A DNA stretch of 64,000 nt from Mucidula mucida (GCA_015501055.1 JADNYV010000026.1:124001-188000); one strand, 5' to 3'; shown: positions 34,089-46,856, counted from the first letter of the stretch. A program made the numbers and translations. The notes: generated from the sequence alone by a model not told the origin.

Positions 34089-34471
34089 ATGCTCTGGCAA
34101 TTCGCAAACCTCATCGTGGTTTGAACTTGCGTGGATGCCTAGATATGGCACCTATTTCAAGAAAATCTAATGTAATCTTGTCAGTCATGAAGCCACTGGG
34201 TTCGATGAGGCGGGAGGCGCGGTGAGCGGGAGACTTGGACTAAAACGGAAGGTTCCTAATTAATCTAATCACTGATCAGATAGATTTGATGCCATCGCCA
34301 CGTGATACGAGCGATCATAATTGTTCGCCAGCGATTTTTCTTCTTCTTTTCTTCCTCTCCACTCGAAATTGCTGCAGCACTCCACAGGATCGAGTGGAGA
34401 GGAAGAACGACGACGACGACTGTAAACACCACGAGCAACGTATAAACCCACTCTTTTCATCCCAAAAAACC

Positions 34472-37400
34472 ATGGCAGGTCGACCAGCACTGTCTCGGAC
34501 TCCGAGCGCCTTTAACCTCCCGACACCTCCCGCGACAGCGAACAACAAGCCATCTGACGATGTTGTGCTCGAATTGAGCGATGGTACAGCGTTCCGAGGA
34601 AGCAGCTTTGGCGCGGAAGGCACAAGCGTAGCAGGAGAATGTGTATTCCAAACTGGTAGGCCTCTCAAAAAAAAACATCGTTTTTTCTCATTTTTCATAA
34701 CTAGGAATGGTGGGATACACTGAATCGTTGACGGATCCCTCCTATGAAGGACAGATCCTGATCTTGACCTATCCCCTTGTTGGCAACTACGGTGTACCTA
34801 AGCGCACCGCCGACCTCCTTCCAGCCGATTTTGAGTCGTCACGCATCCACGTCGCGGCCGTCGTTATCGGATACTACTCCAAGGACTTTAGTCATTTCCT
34901 TGCCGAGTCCTCGCTCGCGACATGGCTCAAGGAAAACGGTGTTCCCGCCATCTACGGCATCGACACACGCGCGCTGACGAAAAAGATACGTGAAAAAGGA
35001 TCAATGCTGGGCAAAATTCTCGCCAGGAAGCCAGGCACTGCATTTGGCAGACGTCTCTCTATGAATACGGCTTCTCAGGCCTCCTCGCGCGCCTCCTCCC
35101 CAAACGCCGGCCGGCCCAGTTGGCGCGACGAGTACTTCGACGTTCCTTTTTCTGATCCCAATCAGATTAATCTCGTCGCCGCAGTGTCTATCACCGAGCC
35201 TCGCTTGTATGACCCTCTTGTCGCGCCGCGTTTGCATCCTAGCGGACGTCCGCTTCGCGTTCTTGCCCTCGATGTGGGAATGAAGTACAATCAGATTCGA
35301 TGCTTCATTGCCCGCGGAGTCCAGCTCAAGGTCGTGCCATGGGACTATGACTTCCTTTCCGAGACAGAACCTTACGATGGCATTTTCGTTTCGAACGGTC
35401 CCGGCGACCCGTCCATGCTCTCATCCACAATTGAGCGCCTTTCTAAAGCCATGAAAAAGGCGGATAGACCTATTTTCGGTATCTGTCTCGGTCATCAACT
35501 CCTTGCCCTCGCCGCCGGCGCGACGACATCCAAAATGAAGTACGGAAACCGTGGTCACAACATTCCGTGTACGGACATGTTGTCCGGCCGGTGCTACATC
35601 ACCAGTCAGAATCATGGTTTCCAGGTTGATACTCCCACTCTTCCGTCTGGGTGGAAAGAGCTTTTCCGCAACGCCAACGATGGGAGTAATGAAGGGATCT
35701 ACTGTGAAGACAAGCCGTTCTTCTCCGTACAATTCCATCCCGAGTCTACGCCTGGTCCTCGCGACACTGAGTTTTTGTTTGATGTGTTCATCCAGAACAT
35801 CGTTGATTGTGTCGCCACAAGCTCTCTTGCGCCTATCAAGATGCCTGGTGGGACGAGGGAGGACAACGACCAACGTATTCCGCGTGCCACAGTCTCAAAG
35901 GTCATCATCCTGGGATCTGGCGGTTTGTCCATTGGACAAGCAGGCGAGTTCGACTACTCGGGCTCGCAGGCGATCAAGGCTCTGAAGGGAGAGGGCATCT
36001 ACACGATCATGGTAAACCCCAACATCGCTACCATCGCCACGTCCAAGGGTTTGGCGGACAAGGTCTATTTCCTTCCGGTCACGCCGGACTTTGTTAGGAA
36101 AATCATCAAGTACGAGAAGCCGGATGGTATCTACGTTACTTTCGGTGGGCAGACCGCGCTCAATGTGGGTATCAAGCTCAAGGACGAGTTCGCCGAGCTC
36201 GGTGTGCAGGTTTTGGGTACACCAATTGAGACGATTATCACGACGGAGGACAGGCAGCTCTTTGCGAGTGCTATGGCGGAGATTGGCGAAAAATGTGCCG
36301 AGAGTTGTACTGCCACTAACCAGGAGGAGGCTGTTGCGGCAGCAAATGGAATCGGATACCCAGTTATTGTTCGCGCCGCATATGCTCTGGGAGGACTCGG
36401 GTCGGGTTTCGCCCAAAACGAATCACAACTCAAGGCTCTTTGCGCGAAGGCTTTCGCCACTAGTCCGCAAGTCCTAGTCGAGAAGAGTATGAAGGGTTGG
36501 AAGGAAATCGAGTATGAAGTTGTTCGCGACTGCCGTGATAATTGTATCACAGTGTGTAACATGGAGGTTCGTTTCATGTTCCTTCAATTGCTAACTTCAA
36601 AACCGTTAACCCTTCTTGGGACAGAATTTCGATCCGTTAGGTATCCATACTGGCGACTCGATCGTTGTGGCGCCATCACAAACGCTGTCCGATGCGGATT
36701 ACAATATGCTCCGAACGACTGCTATTAATGTCATTCGCCACCTTGGCGTCGTGGGCGAATGCAACATTCAGTATGCCCTCAATCCGAACTCGCAAGAATA
36801 CTGTATCATCGAGGTTAGTCGGTACTCACTCTTCTCGTGACTGTTACTGATATTCAATAGGTCAACGCTCGTCTTTCCAGATCTTCCGCTTTAGCATCCA
36901 AGGCCACTGGTTATCCTCTTGCTTTCATTGCTGCTAAATTAGGTCTCGGAATTCCACTGAACGAGATCAAGAACAGTGTGACGAAGGTTACCAGTGCTTG
37001 TTTCGAGCCCAGTTTGGACTATGTCGTCGTCAAGATTCCGCGCTGGGACTTGAAGAAGTTCAACCGCGTCAGCCGACTCCTCAGTAGCAGCATGAAGAGC
37101 GTTGGCGAAGTTATGAGCATCGGTCGGACCTTCGAAGAAACCATTCAAAAAGCTATCCGCGCCATTGATGATCAGTTCGCCGGATTTGCGAAGGTGAGCC
37201 GAGCCTATTTGTTTCCGTTTGGATCAGGGTCTCATCGTAGCTTTCCTAGAATGACTTTGTCGAAGATATTGACGAAGAACTCGTGAACCCTACGGACAAG
37301 CGCATATTCGCGATCTCGGATGCTTTCCATCGAGGCTACACTGTCGATAAGATTTGGCAGATGACCAACATCGACAAGTGGTTCCTTACGAAGCTGTATT

Positions 37401-40400
37401 ACATCTATGAGATGGAAGTCCTGCTCATGTAGGTCTCGAAACATTCAGCAGTCATTGTTCCTAATCGATTTGTAGGGATCGCGGTATTCCTACTATGACG
37501 CCCGATTTGCTTCGTCGCGCCAAACAGCTCGGCTTTTCTGACCGACAGCTTGCCGTTTGTTTGGGTTCCACTGAGCTTGCAGTCCGAACCCTGCGCAAAG
37601 AACAGGGCATTGCTCCCTTTGTGAAGCAGATTGACACGGTCGCCGCCGAGTTCCCAGCCTTCACAAATTATCTCTACACTACCTACAACGCGATAGAGCA
37701 CGACATCTCTTTCGGTGAACGCGGCGTTATGGTTTTGGGATCAGGAGTATATCGCATCGGTTCTTCAGTGGAGTTCGATTGGTGTGCTGTCCGCGCCATC
37801 AGGACTTTGCGCGACCAGGGGTTACCCACTGTCATGGTCAACTATAACCCCGAAACCGTCAGTACCGACTACGACGAGGCGGACAGGCTTTACTTCGAGA
37901 ACATCAGCTTGGAGACTATCCTTGATATCTATGATGTCGAGCAATCCCGGGGTGTCATCTTGTCCATGGGAGGGCAGACGCCGAACAACATTGCGCTGCC
38001 TCTGTATCGTGAGAATGTCAAGATATATGGGACGTCGCCCGAAATGATTGACACAGCTGAGAACCGATACAAGTTCTCCCGTCTTTTGGACGAGATAGGC
38101 GTCGACCAGCCTTCCTGGAAGGAACTCAACAGCTATGAGGAAGCGTACGCTTTCTGCGAATCCGTCGGTTATCCTGTTCTCGTTCGCCCTTCCTACGTTC
38201 TATCCGGTGCCGCCATGAACGTCGTATCCACTTCGGACGATCTCATGAACTACCTGACGCAAGCCACTGCTGTGTCTCGGGATCATCCGGTCGTCATCAC
38301 GAAGTACATTGAGCAGGCTAAAGAGATTGAGATGGATGCTGTAGCGAAGGACGGCAAGATGGTCATGCACTACATTTCCGAGCATGTGGAGAACGCTGGT
38401 GTACATTCCGGCGACGCGACCTTGATACACCCTCCCCAGGATCTCGACCCACAGACCGTGCGGCAAATTGAGGAGGCAACCGCGAAGATTGGGAACGCTC
38501 TCAATGTTACAGGGCCGTTCAACATTCAGTTCATCGCAAAGAACAATGAAATCAAGGTCATCGAGTGTAACCTTCGGGCAGCTCGGTCATTCCCTTTCGT
38601 CTCGAAAGTCACTGGTGTGGATGCTATTGAGATGGCAACGAAGGTCATGCTCGACTTACCGGTTGAGCCATACCCTGACCTTGGACTTCCCGCGGATTAT
38701 GTTGGTGTGAAAGTACCTCAGTTCAGCTTTAGCCGTTTGTCTGGTGCCGATCCCGTGCTCGGTGTAGAGATGGCGTCCACTGGAGAGGTCGCGTGTTTCG
38801 GCCGAGACAAGTACGAGGCGTACCTCAAAGCGCTTATTTCGACCGGCATTGTCCTTCCGAAGAAAAACATCCTATTTTCCGTCGGGAGCTACCGAGAGAA
38901 GCTAGAGATTCTGCCTTCAGTGCAGAAGCTCAGCGCTGCTGGGTATAACATCTTTGCGACCTCGGGGACTGCGGACTTCTTGACGGAGCACAATGTTCCT
39001 TGCAAGGTATGTTGATTTTCCATCATACACGAAGGTCTGGCTCATATGAGCCCCAGTACCTTGAAACCCTTGGTGAAGACAATCGCGATCAGCAGAAGTC
39101 TGAATATTCGTTGACGCAACATCTCGCCAATAACCTCATCGACATGTATATCAATCTGCCCTCGAAGAACCATTACCGTCGTCCGGCTAGCTATACCAGC
39201 AAGGGATACCACACGAGGCGCATGGCCGTGGATTTTGCCGTTCCATTGATTACCAATGTCAAGAATGCGAAGATGCTGACAGAGGCACTTGTGCGCAAAC
39301 TTCCGTTGGATGTCTCCACTGTCGACTCGAAGAGCTCCCACCAAACCTACGTCTTCCCCGGATTGATTAATGTGGCTGCGTTTGTTCCGGGTTTAGCTGT
39401 CCCGGGAAGCAAAGATTTTGCAGAAGCCACCGAGGCCTCCGTGGCAGCTGGTTTTACGACCGCTATCGTCATCCCAATTGGCATTAACACCAAGATTACA
39501 GACGCGGCCTCGTTTGATATTGCGCGCGCCAATATACAGGGAGTTGCGCACTGCAATTTCGCTTTGAACATATCCGCCACTTCGCAGAACGTGATTGCCC
39601 CGGACGAAGAGTTACAGGCGGAGGCGAAAGCTCTTTTCATTCCTTTCCAGCTCGATGACTCCCCCACTTCCCTAGCCAGCGTCGCGTCGTACTTCACTTC
39701 GTGGCCGTCCGACAAGCCCATTGTCACGAACGCGAAAGGTTCCGATTTAGCGTCTGTCCTTCTTTTGGCGAGTCTGCACAACAGGAGCGTTCACATCACT
39801 GACGTCCTGACGAACGACGATCTCCTGTTGATTTCGTTGAGTAAGGCGAAACACCTCAAAGTCACATGCGACGTGTCGATATACTCGCTTTTCTTCAATG
39901 CTTCCCAATATCCGGAGGCTACGTGTTTGCCCATTGCAGAGGATCAGAAGGCCATTTGGTCGCACTTGGAGACTATAGACATCTTTTCGGTTGGTGCGAC
40001 GCCCTACAAGCTTGCGACCGAGGTTGGCAAATCTGCATCGCCCAAGTCAGGCTTGGAGGAAGCCCTGCCGCTTCTGTTGACAGCGGTTACAGACGGTCGT
40101 CTTAAACTTGAAGATATCCGCCTTCGTCTGCACGACAATCCTGTTTTGATCTTTGGACTACCGGAACAAGCTTCGACGCAGGTTGAAGTCGCTGTTGGCC
40201 GCAAGTCTTCCTTTGCCAAGCGCGCGGACTGCTGGTCGCCTTTGGACAAAGGCTTCGTGACCGGTTCTATTCACAGAGTGGTCGTTCATGGCCAGACCTC
40301 TTTCCTGGACGGGGCATTGACTTCAATGCCTCTTGGTCGTGAGATCTCCAGTGCGACTATTAACCACGCCATCTCGAGTATCGCGATCAGCTCGCCTCAG

Positions 40401-41600
40401 ATTAAGGAAACCGAAGGCATGTCCTTGGGCGGTATGGCGGCACTCACGATGGGCCCTTCCATGTCTCTCGCGCCGTCGCAAGCGGCAATCCAAGGGCCAT
40501 CTGCTCTCAACCTGTTCTCTCACCTTCTCCCCCACCCTGCCTTCCACCGTCGTCACATCTTGTCTGTGAAACAATTTACTCACCGTGATATATATGACTT
40601 ATTCTCGTTGGCCCACGAGATGCGTCTGCAGGTTGAGCGTAATGGCGTTCTCGATGTCCTAAAGGGTAAAGTGTTATGCACCGCGTTCTACGAGCCGTCG
40701 ACTAGGACGAGCTCATCCTTCGATGCGGCTATGAAACGATGTGGAGGTCAAGTCGTTCAGATCAATGCTGATCACTCATCCGTCGCGAAGGGCGAGTCGT
40801 TGGCTGATACCATCCGGACTTTGGCGTGTTACGGGGATGCTATCGTGATACGTCATCCAGACGTGGGGAGTGCTCAAACGGCAGCCAAGTTTTCTCCTGT
40901 GCCAATCATCAATGCTGGCGATGGAATCGGCGAGCATCCTACTCAGGTAAGTCTATCAATGTTATTGATTTGCTGTTGCTGACGTCTCTGTAGGCGTTGT
41001 TGGATGTGTACACTATTCGTTCGGAACTTGGGACTGTCAACGGCCGCACCATCACGCTTCTCGGCGATCTCAAGAATGGACGCACAGTCCACAGCTTGGT
41101 CACGCTCCTCTCCTTGTATTCAGTGCGGCTCAACTTTGTGTCCCCTCCTTCTTTGGCGATGCCATCCAGCGTTGTGTGGCTGCCCGTAAAGCTGGCATTC
41201 ATGTCACTATATGCGAAACCCTTGAAGAGGTGCTCTCGGATACGGATGTGCTCTACGTGACCCGAGTACAAAAGGAACGGTTCGAAAGCGAGACTGAGTG
41301 GCAGCAAGTGAGGAATGCTTATCGGGTCGATCACTCGGTTCTGTCGCGGGCGAAGGAGGAAATGATCGTCATGCATCCCCTTCCAAGGGTCAACGGTACG
41401 TTTTCCTCGCCTTCATTGACTTCAGACAACTCATGATCGGTCTAGAAATTGATCCTGAAGTTGACTTTGATTCTCGCCGCGCCGTCTACTTCCGTCAAAT
41501 GCGCTACGGTCTTTTCGTAAGTCACTGCATACTCATGAGGAACCCTCGCTCACGAACTATTCAGATTCGCATGGCATTGCTCATGAGCGTGCTCGCATAA
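34472..41600 (+). CDS. URA2: URA2: glutamine-dependent carbamoyl-phosphate synthase / aspartate transcarbamylase
   Basis: This multifunctional cytosolic enzyme performs the first two steps of pyrimidine synthesis and is the UTP-regulated control point. Order: glutaminase (nucleophile Cys in [14 protein letters not shown], His/Glu in QFHPES); CPSase N half ([35 protein letters not shown]); C half ([37 protein letters not shown]); regulatory segment ([12 protein letters not shown]). Then a dihydroorotase-like block ([10 protein letters not shown]) lacks the HxH metal motif, as in other fungi. Last is ATCase ([24 protein letters not shown]). About eight introns, for example 36568-36624, 39007-39057 and 40948-40993. 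One base is missing near 41176, where [11 protein letters not shown] must continue as [17 protein letters not shown]. Length is about 2,290 residues. Start [15 protein letters not shown]. Confidence 0.95.
41173..41180 (+). other. Apparent one-base deletion in the URA2 ATCase domain
   Basis: The frame upstream ([16 protein letters not shown]) and downstream ([17 protein letters not shown]) differ by one base at GTTGTGTGG, with no splice sites to remove it. URA2 is normally a single-copy biosynthetic gene, so an assembly error is the simplest reading. Confidence 0.75.
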
Positions 41601-41807
41601 AAGTACAATATCTGTATAGATTTACTGTTTCCCTTCGCAACAAAAGTAAACGTAGACAGCTAATCAGCGGTATCGTTTTTACCTGGACTATAAGTGTGTT
41701 GTATGTAGAGTAGCACGGACAGAAAACCATGTTCATGGCATTTATGTAGAGTACACAATTGCAAAAATGTAGCAATACAAGTTCAAGAGATCAATAAAAT
41801 GTGTTAT

Positions 41808-42126
41808 TCATTCATCCTTCTGCTTCTTTGACCAGGACTTGTGCATTTTCTCTTGTAGCTTCTCCAGCATCTCCAGCTCTGATATGAGATCACAGTGAGC
41901 CTTTGAGACCGAGAGTGCATACTTCAGGATTCTTCTCAACGGTGGCCTTGGAAGGTGCAACCTTTGGCGCGGCTTTCGCAGCTATATCCTTCGCTTTTGG
42001 CGCGGCTTTGGTGGCAACCTTGGGTGGCGCGACGGCTTTGGCACCACGCGCTTTCTTAGGTGCGGGTGCCACAGTGACATCGCTTTCGACGATTGCAGAA
42101 CGTTTGTTTGACTTTCGGGGAGGCAT
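41808..42126 (-). CDS. Small Lys/Ala/Pro-rich nuclear-type protein
   Basis: Two exons, 41923-42126 and 41808-41876, give 90 residues. The start MPPRKSNKRSAIVESD is followed by about 45 residues of A-P-K repeats (KKARGAKAVAPPKVATKAAP), like a histone H1 tail. The second exon encodes a short amphipathic helix (LEMLEKLQEKMHKSWSKK). Ignoring the intron, as a simple ORF does, replaces that helix by CTLGLKGSL. The basic tail suggests DNA or RNA binding. I do not recognise the family. It is divergently transcribed from the alkyltransferase-like gene, 299 bases away, with two ACGCGT boxes between. Confidence 0.7.
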
Positions 42127-42304
42127 GTTGGTGTTAGAAGAACGAAAAAACTGCGGCGTCTTGCTTTTATAATGATCGGACAATGAATAAACCTTACTCA
42201 ATCGATGCCCATACCTTTGTTATATGCTATGCTGCGAGTCCTTTGATCGTTGATATCAGAAACGGCAGCTTGACCTATGTTTCACACAACTTTCAACGCG
42301 AGAA

Positions 42305-42335
42305 ACGCGTTCTATCAAGGATAAGACGCGTCTTA
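42305..42335. promoter_or_regulatory. Paired MCB-like ACGCGT boxes in a bidirectional promoter
   Basis: ACGCGT occurs at 42305-42310 (within AACGCGTT) and 42326-42331 (within the 14-bp palindrome TAAGACGCGTCTTA, 42322-42335). The boxes start 21 bases apart, between a DNA-repair gene and a small basic protein. ACGCGT is the core of the MBF cell-cycle box of G1/S genes in yeasts; its use here is inferred. Confidence 0.45.
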
Positions 42336-42425
42336 AAGCCGGGCGGCTTGCTTCGGCTCCGACTAGCGCGAGAGGCCCATCACGTGGTCCTACTTTACTC
42401 TTCCGGAGACTGTCAACTACATTAC

Positions 42426-42872
42426 ATGGATAGCGCTGACTTCCATGCCGCCGTCTACGACACGGTGAGAAGGATACCTCCAGGCAAAGTTACCACTTAT
42501 GGTGAATCACGATCACGTCCTTCCGCTAACACTTTCACTGACTTTAAAACTTGAAGGCCATATTGCCAAACTCATTGGCATGCCGCGAAATTCACGTCAA
42601 GTGGGACAAGGTATGCCTCTCTTGTTCGTTGGTCGCCATCTAACAGTAGGGTAGCCTTGAAATTTCTCTCGCCTGACCTTGATCCACCGGTTCCGTGGCA
42701 GCGCGTTATTTCTTCATCCGGTGCTATGTCTTCTAGAGGACCTGGAACAGACGGCGCACAGCGTCAACGCACGGAGCTTGAAGCTGAGGAGGTTGAGGTT
42801 AGCGACAGTTTGAAAGTCAATCTAAGGGCATACGGTTGGTTCCCAGAGAGCCTACCTGCCGTAACGGATTAA
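42426..42872 (+). CDS. ATL1: Alkyltransferase-like DNA repair protein (Atl1/eAtl)
   Basis: ATL proteins bind O6-alkylguanine and flag it for nucleotide excision repair without removing the alkyl group. Exons are 42426-42501, 42557-42610 and 42655-42872 (115 residues). The protein reads MDSADFHAAVYDTVRRIPPG, KVTTYGHIAKLIGMPRNSRQ, then PVPWQRVISSSG. Where true methyltransferases have the active-site PCHRV, this has PWQRV: the acceptor Cys is Trp, the defining ATL change. The motif's His is Gln, less usual than the PWHRV of fission yeast Atl1. The end (NLRAYGWFPESLP) matches the family. The ATG at 42426 is chosen because MDSADFHAAVYD aligns with known N-termini. Confidence 0.88.
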
Positions 42873-42927
42873 GCGTACGAGTATATCACGTTTGTCTCTG
42901 ACTACTCTTTTGCAATAATAGGCGTAT

Positions 42928-45900
42928 CTAGCTTGGTTCCCTCCCATCTGCACTCCAACGCGGATTCTCCGTCTGGATATTCAACAACCCACCCTGCCAG
43001 ACGTTGTCCATTGTCAACTGAAAATCAGGCTTAATACCCTCCCCTCCTTCCATAGCCCACAACGCCACTGCCACCGTACTAAACATATACAAAATCAAAA
43101 ACTGGAAGTCATAGAAGACAGCAGAAACCTCACTTTGTTCCATGGTAATCCAAAATGCCTTCGTGTACAGCAAACTTCCACTGTGGGCCAAGATTTGCGA
43201 TGCGTTTTCCCATCATCCACCCATTCGCCCAGAAGTACACTCGATAATTCTGCCCGAGCGTTTCCTCAAAGCTGAATGACAACGGTATATCATAGCCCAC
43301 AGGCAAATCCAGTTCAAACGTGGTGACAAAGAACCCTACACCGGCCTTGTCATCCGGGAGGCCGTCCTGAATATTACGAGACGTCCAGGCGGAGGTGTCG
43401 AAACCAGGCAAATGCCAGCCAGCCCTCTCACCAAAGAGACCACCTTCATTGACAATCCCGCGATGTCTGTCGAGGAAGCCATTATAGCCTCCCACTTTTC
43501 CTTGTACTTTCCAGTCGCCGAATGCCCCGGTATCAAGCTCGAAACCACGCACGCCACGGGGATTTTTAGACACGTCTCCGTTAACATTGACGAGATCGCC
43601 GGTTTCGTTGAGACCCATGTTGTCTTGTACTATCGTAATCACGTTGTCTCCGAGATTGAGCGCACCTTCAGGGAAAATGAACTTCTCATCCCTTTCCTCG
43701 ATCTTGTTTGCATTGGCGCTTGAGCTTGAAGAAGCCAAATGAGTAAAAAGGCATTTATGGAGTACTATGTAGGGAACTCGTTCAACCAGACGCTCGCCGC
43801 GAATGCTATAATATTACGATCAATGAAGGCGGTGACGGAAATTTGAAATCTTCTCACCTTGCCCACCATTGATCGACAAGTTGACACTCTTCTGCTCACC
43901 AGTCGAGTTGAAATGGCCTCGCCAGAGGACAATGTTTTCGCAGCTGCCAACCTTGAGTTTAATGAAGTCCTGCAGAACAGATCTGTATTACTTACAAGCC
44001 ATAGTCGCACCCATAAAGGACTCTGTCATCTCCATACAACGGCTTCTGCGGTATGTTGGTTGTAGTCCTGTTCGCGACTCTCCACGCGCTATCATCATAA
44101 TCTGCCAAAAGTTCCGGAAGACTATCCCTATACTTCCATCCCTCCAACTTCGGCAAAATAATCTGAGGATCTACGAATGGTACTACGGCTGTCCACCCTC
44201 CCTGCGCGCTCACGCCAACCTCTAGGTCTAACGAGGCACCATTCCAGAGAATGGAAGATACGGCAGCGGGCGCTACGATAGACAGAATTGTGTCCTTGTT
44301 GACATCTCCAGTCAATATTAATGTTCCATCCATGATATCGGCCGTCCGAACGAGATATGCTCCGCCCACAAGTACACTCTCGTTGGAACCCAGACTCCAA
44401 TAGTTTCTGAACGGATTACTGCTGTCACCTGCGATAGTCGGTGCGTAAAAGGACGTCGCCGTGTGAGTATCAGCAAAGAGCACCAATTGCGTGGTGCTAT
44501 CATATACGGTGAAAAGACCGCTGGAGCCATTTGTGACAGAAACGATAGTAGTCGAGTTGAGGAAGTCCGTGTAAGTCAAAGCCGAGCTGTTGGCGACGAG
44601 TGACGAATGTTCACGGCCCGTGAACTCCAATGCAAATTCATGCTCTTGAACAGCATCACCATACAGGAGGATGACGTCCCGTCCATCAATGCTTCCGGCA
44701 AAGTAGAGCTCAGCGGTCGAGTACAGTAGCTTAGATGCGGAACCGAAGGTGTAATCCGTGAGTATTATTTTTGACTGTCGCCCGCCCATGGTTATAGCCA
44801 AAGCTACAACCGGCAACTCCAGCTCTCCCAAAGAAGTGGACACATTAATCTTGAAATCGTTGATCGCACTATGGTTAATGCTCAGTATGTTCAACGGTTC
44901 TAACATACAAGGACGTACGTGCTGGTCGAATCATTCTGTCTGCTGATATAAAATCTAGCCTCCGTATCGGGATTCTTGAGGAGAGTTACGAAGATTTTAG
45001 GGTTCGACAAGATGTCAGCGATGTAGGGGGTATGCGTAGCGTTACTATCGCCCATCCACTCGGTTTTGTAGAAGTCCGCGGACGAGCGAATAAAGTATCC
45101 CTCTCTTTTGAACTCCTCATACTTAGGTGACAGTGTACGATTTTCGGATATCTACGAAGCCGGAGTGAGCAGGCCTGAGGAAAACCACATTAGAGGAAAT
45201 ATATACCGCCCCGCCCCAATCATAGGACGTATAGTGCTGAATGTGAAAGGTCTGCCTGAGCAGATTGGAGTGTAGACAATCAAAACGTACGCCGCTGTAG
45301 GTTGTCAAGATGGAGTGTTAGGATGCAGGTCAACGGACGACTCACTGAAATGGAATGGCACCCCAAGATGTGCCACCGTACATCATATAATAACTCAACA
45401 ACTTGGCATTGATTGACCAAAGATGCTTGTACACAACATTCATCCAATCAGGCCCGGTCAGAATCTGGCACCCCAGATAACCTTTTAGCAGAATGAGCGA
45501 AGAGAAACTGAAGAGAATGCAACAGGTAATATACCAGGTGCTCCGGGACCCCAAGCATCGCCCGAACCCCCTTGGAATTCTTCGCAAAGAATCAGTGACA
45601 GTCATGCTCGTAACACCAATAGACACACCAGGGAAGAAGAACGGCTGCCAAGGATTCGATTGCAAATGAAACTCTCGATAGACCTGCTTGACTTCTTTCC
45701 AATCATATGGATGGGCACAGTCGTAGCGCTGAGGGTAGTCGTCGACTCTGTAAAGATTAATTAGTTGCGTTCTCGCCCGACTGAGATGAAACGCACCCGT
45801 ATAGATCTACAGCACCCTACGACAGAACTTAAGTTACAACCCAAGAGGACACGAGAAACCTCATACAGTTCCGTTTATGAAGTTACCAACCATTCCAGCA

Positions 45901-46856
45901 TTGTTGTACGTCCATGGTACCACTATATCAGAATCACGGTATATATCTTCGAGGTCGTCGTAGTACTCTCCGCCCACGCCGCCGTCAAATGTTTGGTTAT
46001 ATTCGTTATCTGGAACGGATGAAAGCAGGTATTAGACCTGACATGGGTGCTCACCAATCTGAACAGCTACGGTTTAGTGATAATCAACGGTGCACCATAT
46101 AATACCAGTCAAATCCCTCACCAATGACGGGACCACCTTGCGTAATCTGATACGGAGTGGTCTCCTCAATGACGCCACGTAGATAATCCTGGTAAGACTC
46201 TCTCCAATCGGACGAATTCGTTCTTAGCTTTCCAGCAACCTCCGTCGTGACCCAGTGAGCCATACCACCAGCGGAAGTTTCGGCATTGATATACTAAAAG
46301 CCGACCAACACTCTCTCAGTTAAGATCATATCCAAAGGTCGCACTTACGGGGCCTGTGGAAGATGCGTCGAAAGAAAACAATGATGGTAAGGGAACGTAC
46401 CAGGTCGAAGGATAATCCAGATCCCAGCCTCTAAAGCTGCTTCGTACAGTGGCTTCAAGCGCGATAACCGTCGAAGTCGATTACGCCAGGAGCAGGATTG
46501 ATTGCTCCCCAATGGGTATATATACTTATAGTGTTGAGTCCAGAGGCTTTGATCTTCTGCAAGATGTCGGGCCAGAGTGATGGAACAGGAAGTCGGTAGG
46601 TGTGGAATTCTCCAGAGCTAACGCATATAATAAGTACAAGCCGCCACCATCGAAGGAGGACGAACTGAATGAATATGCGCTGTCCACAGAGACTAAGGCT
46701 GTAATTGTCGAAAGAGACCACGCCACCAAAGGATTCATCGCGAGTCAGAATGTTGTTCTGACTGAGGTCGACCAGAGGTCCTCTGCTCACTGCGAACACC
46801 GCTGGAGAGATCCACAGGGAGCTCAAGAGGAGCTTCAACTTTCCGAACTGCAACAT
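42928..46856 (-). CDS. Secreted GH35 beta-galactosidase
   Basis: It hydrolyses terminal beta-galactose from pectic galactan, xyloglucan or lactose outside the cell. The signal peptide is MLQFGKLKLLLSSLWISP followed by AVFA. The catalytic barrel contains SGEFHTYRLPVPSLW, IYTHWGAINPAPG, WIILRPGPYINAETSAGG, the acid/base motif AVQIDNEY, EFQGGSGDAWGPG and YYMMYGGTSWG. Later come the beta-rich domains (ITLTGDVN-like segments, GFELDTGAFGDWKVQGKVGG) and jelly-roll end (YRVYFWANGWMMGKRIANLG). About 15 introns are inferred, plus a 12-nt exon at 46055-46066. One base is lost near 46457 (DFDGYRA to LKPLYEAALEAG). Full length is about 1,000 residues, normal for fungal LacA. Confidence 0.9.
46055..46066 (-). 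other. 12-nt microexon in the beta-galactosidase gene
   Basis: Between GPVI and DNEY two introns flank a 12-base exon (CTGTTCAGATTG on the minus strand) with ag acceptor and gtgag donor. Including it yields AVQIDNEY, the conserved active-site phrase; skipping it loses that phrase. Confidence 0.8.

Noticed and set aside
39344..40250. Active dihydroorotase domain in URA2
   Set aside because: The HxH metal motif is absent ([10 protein letters not shown] in its place), as in other fungal URA2 proteins, so the domain is structural only.
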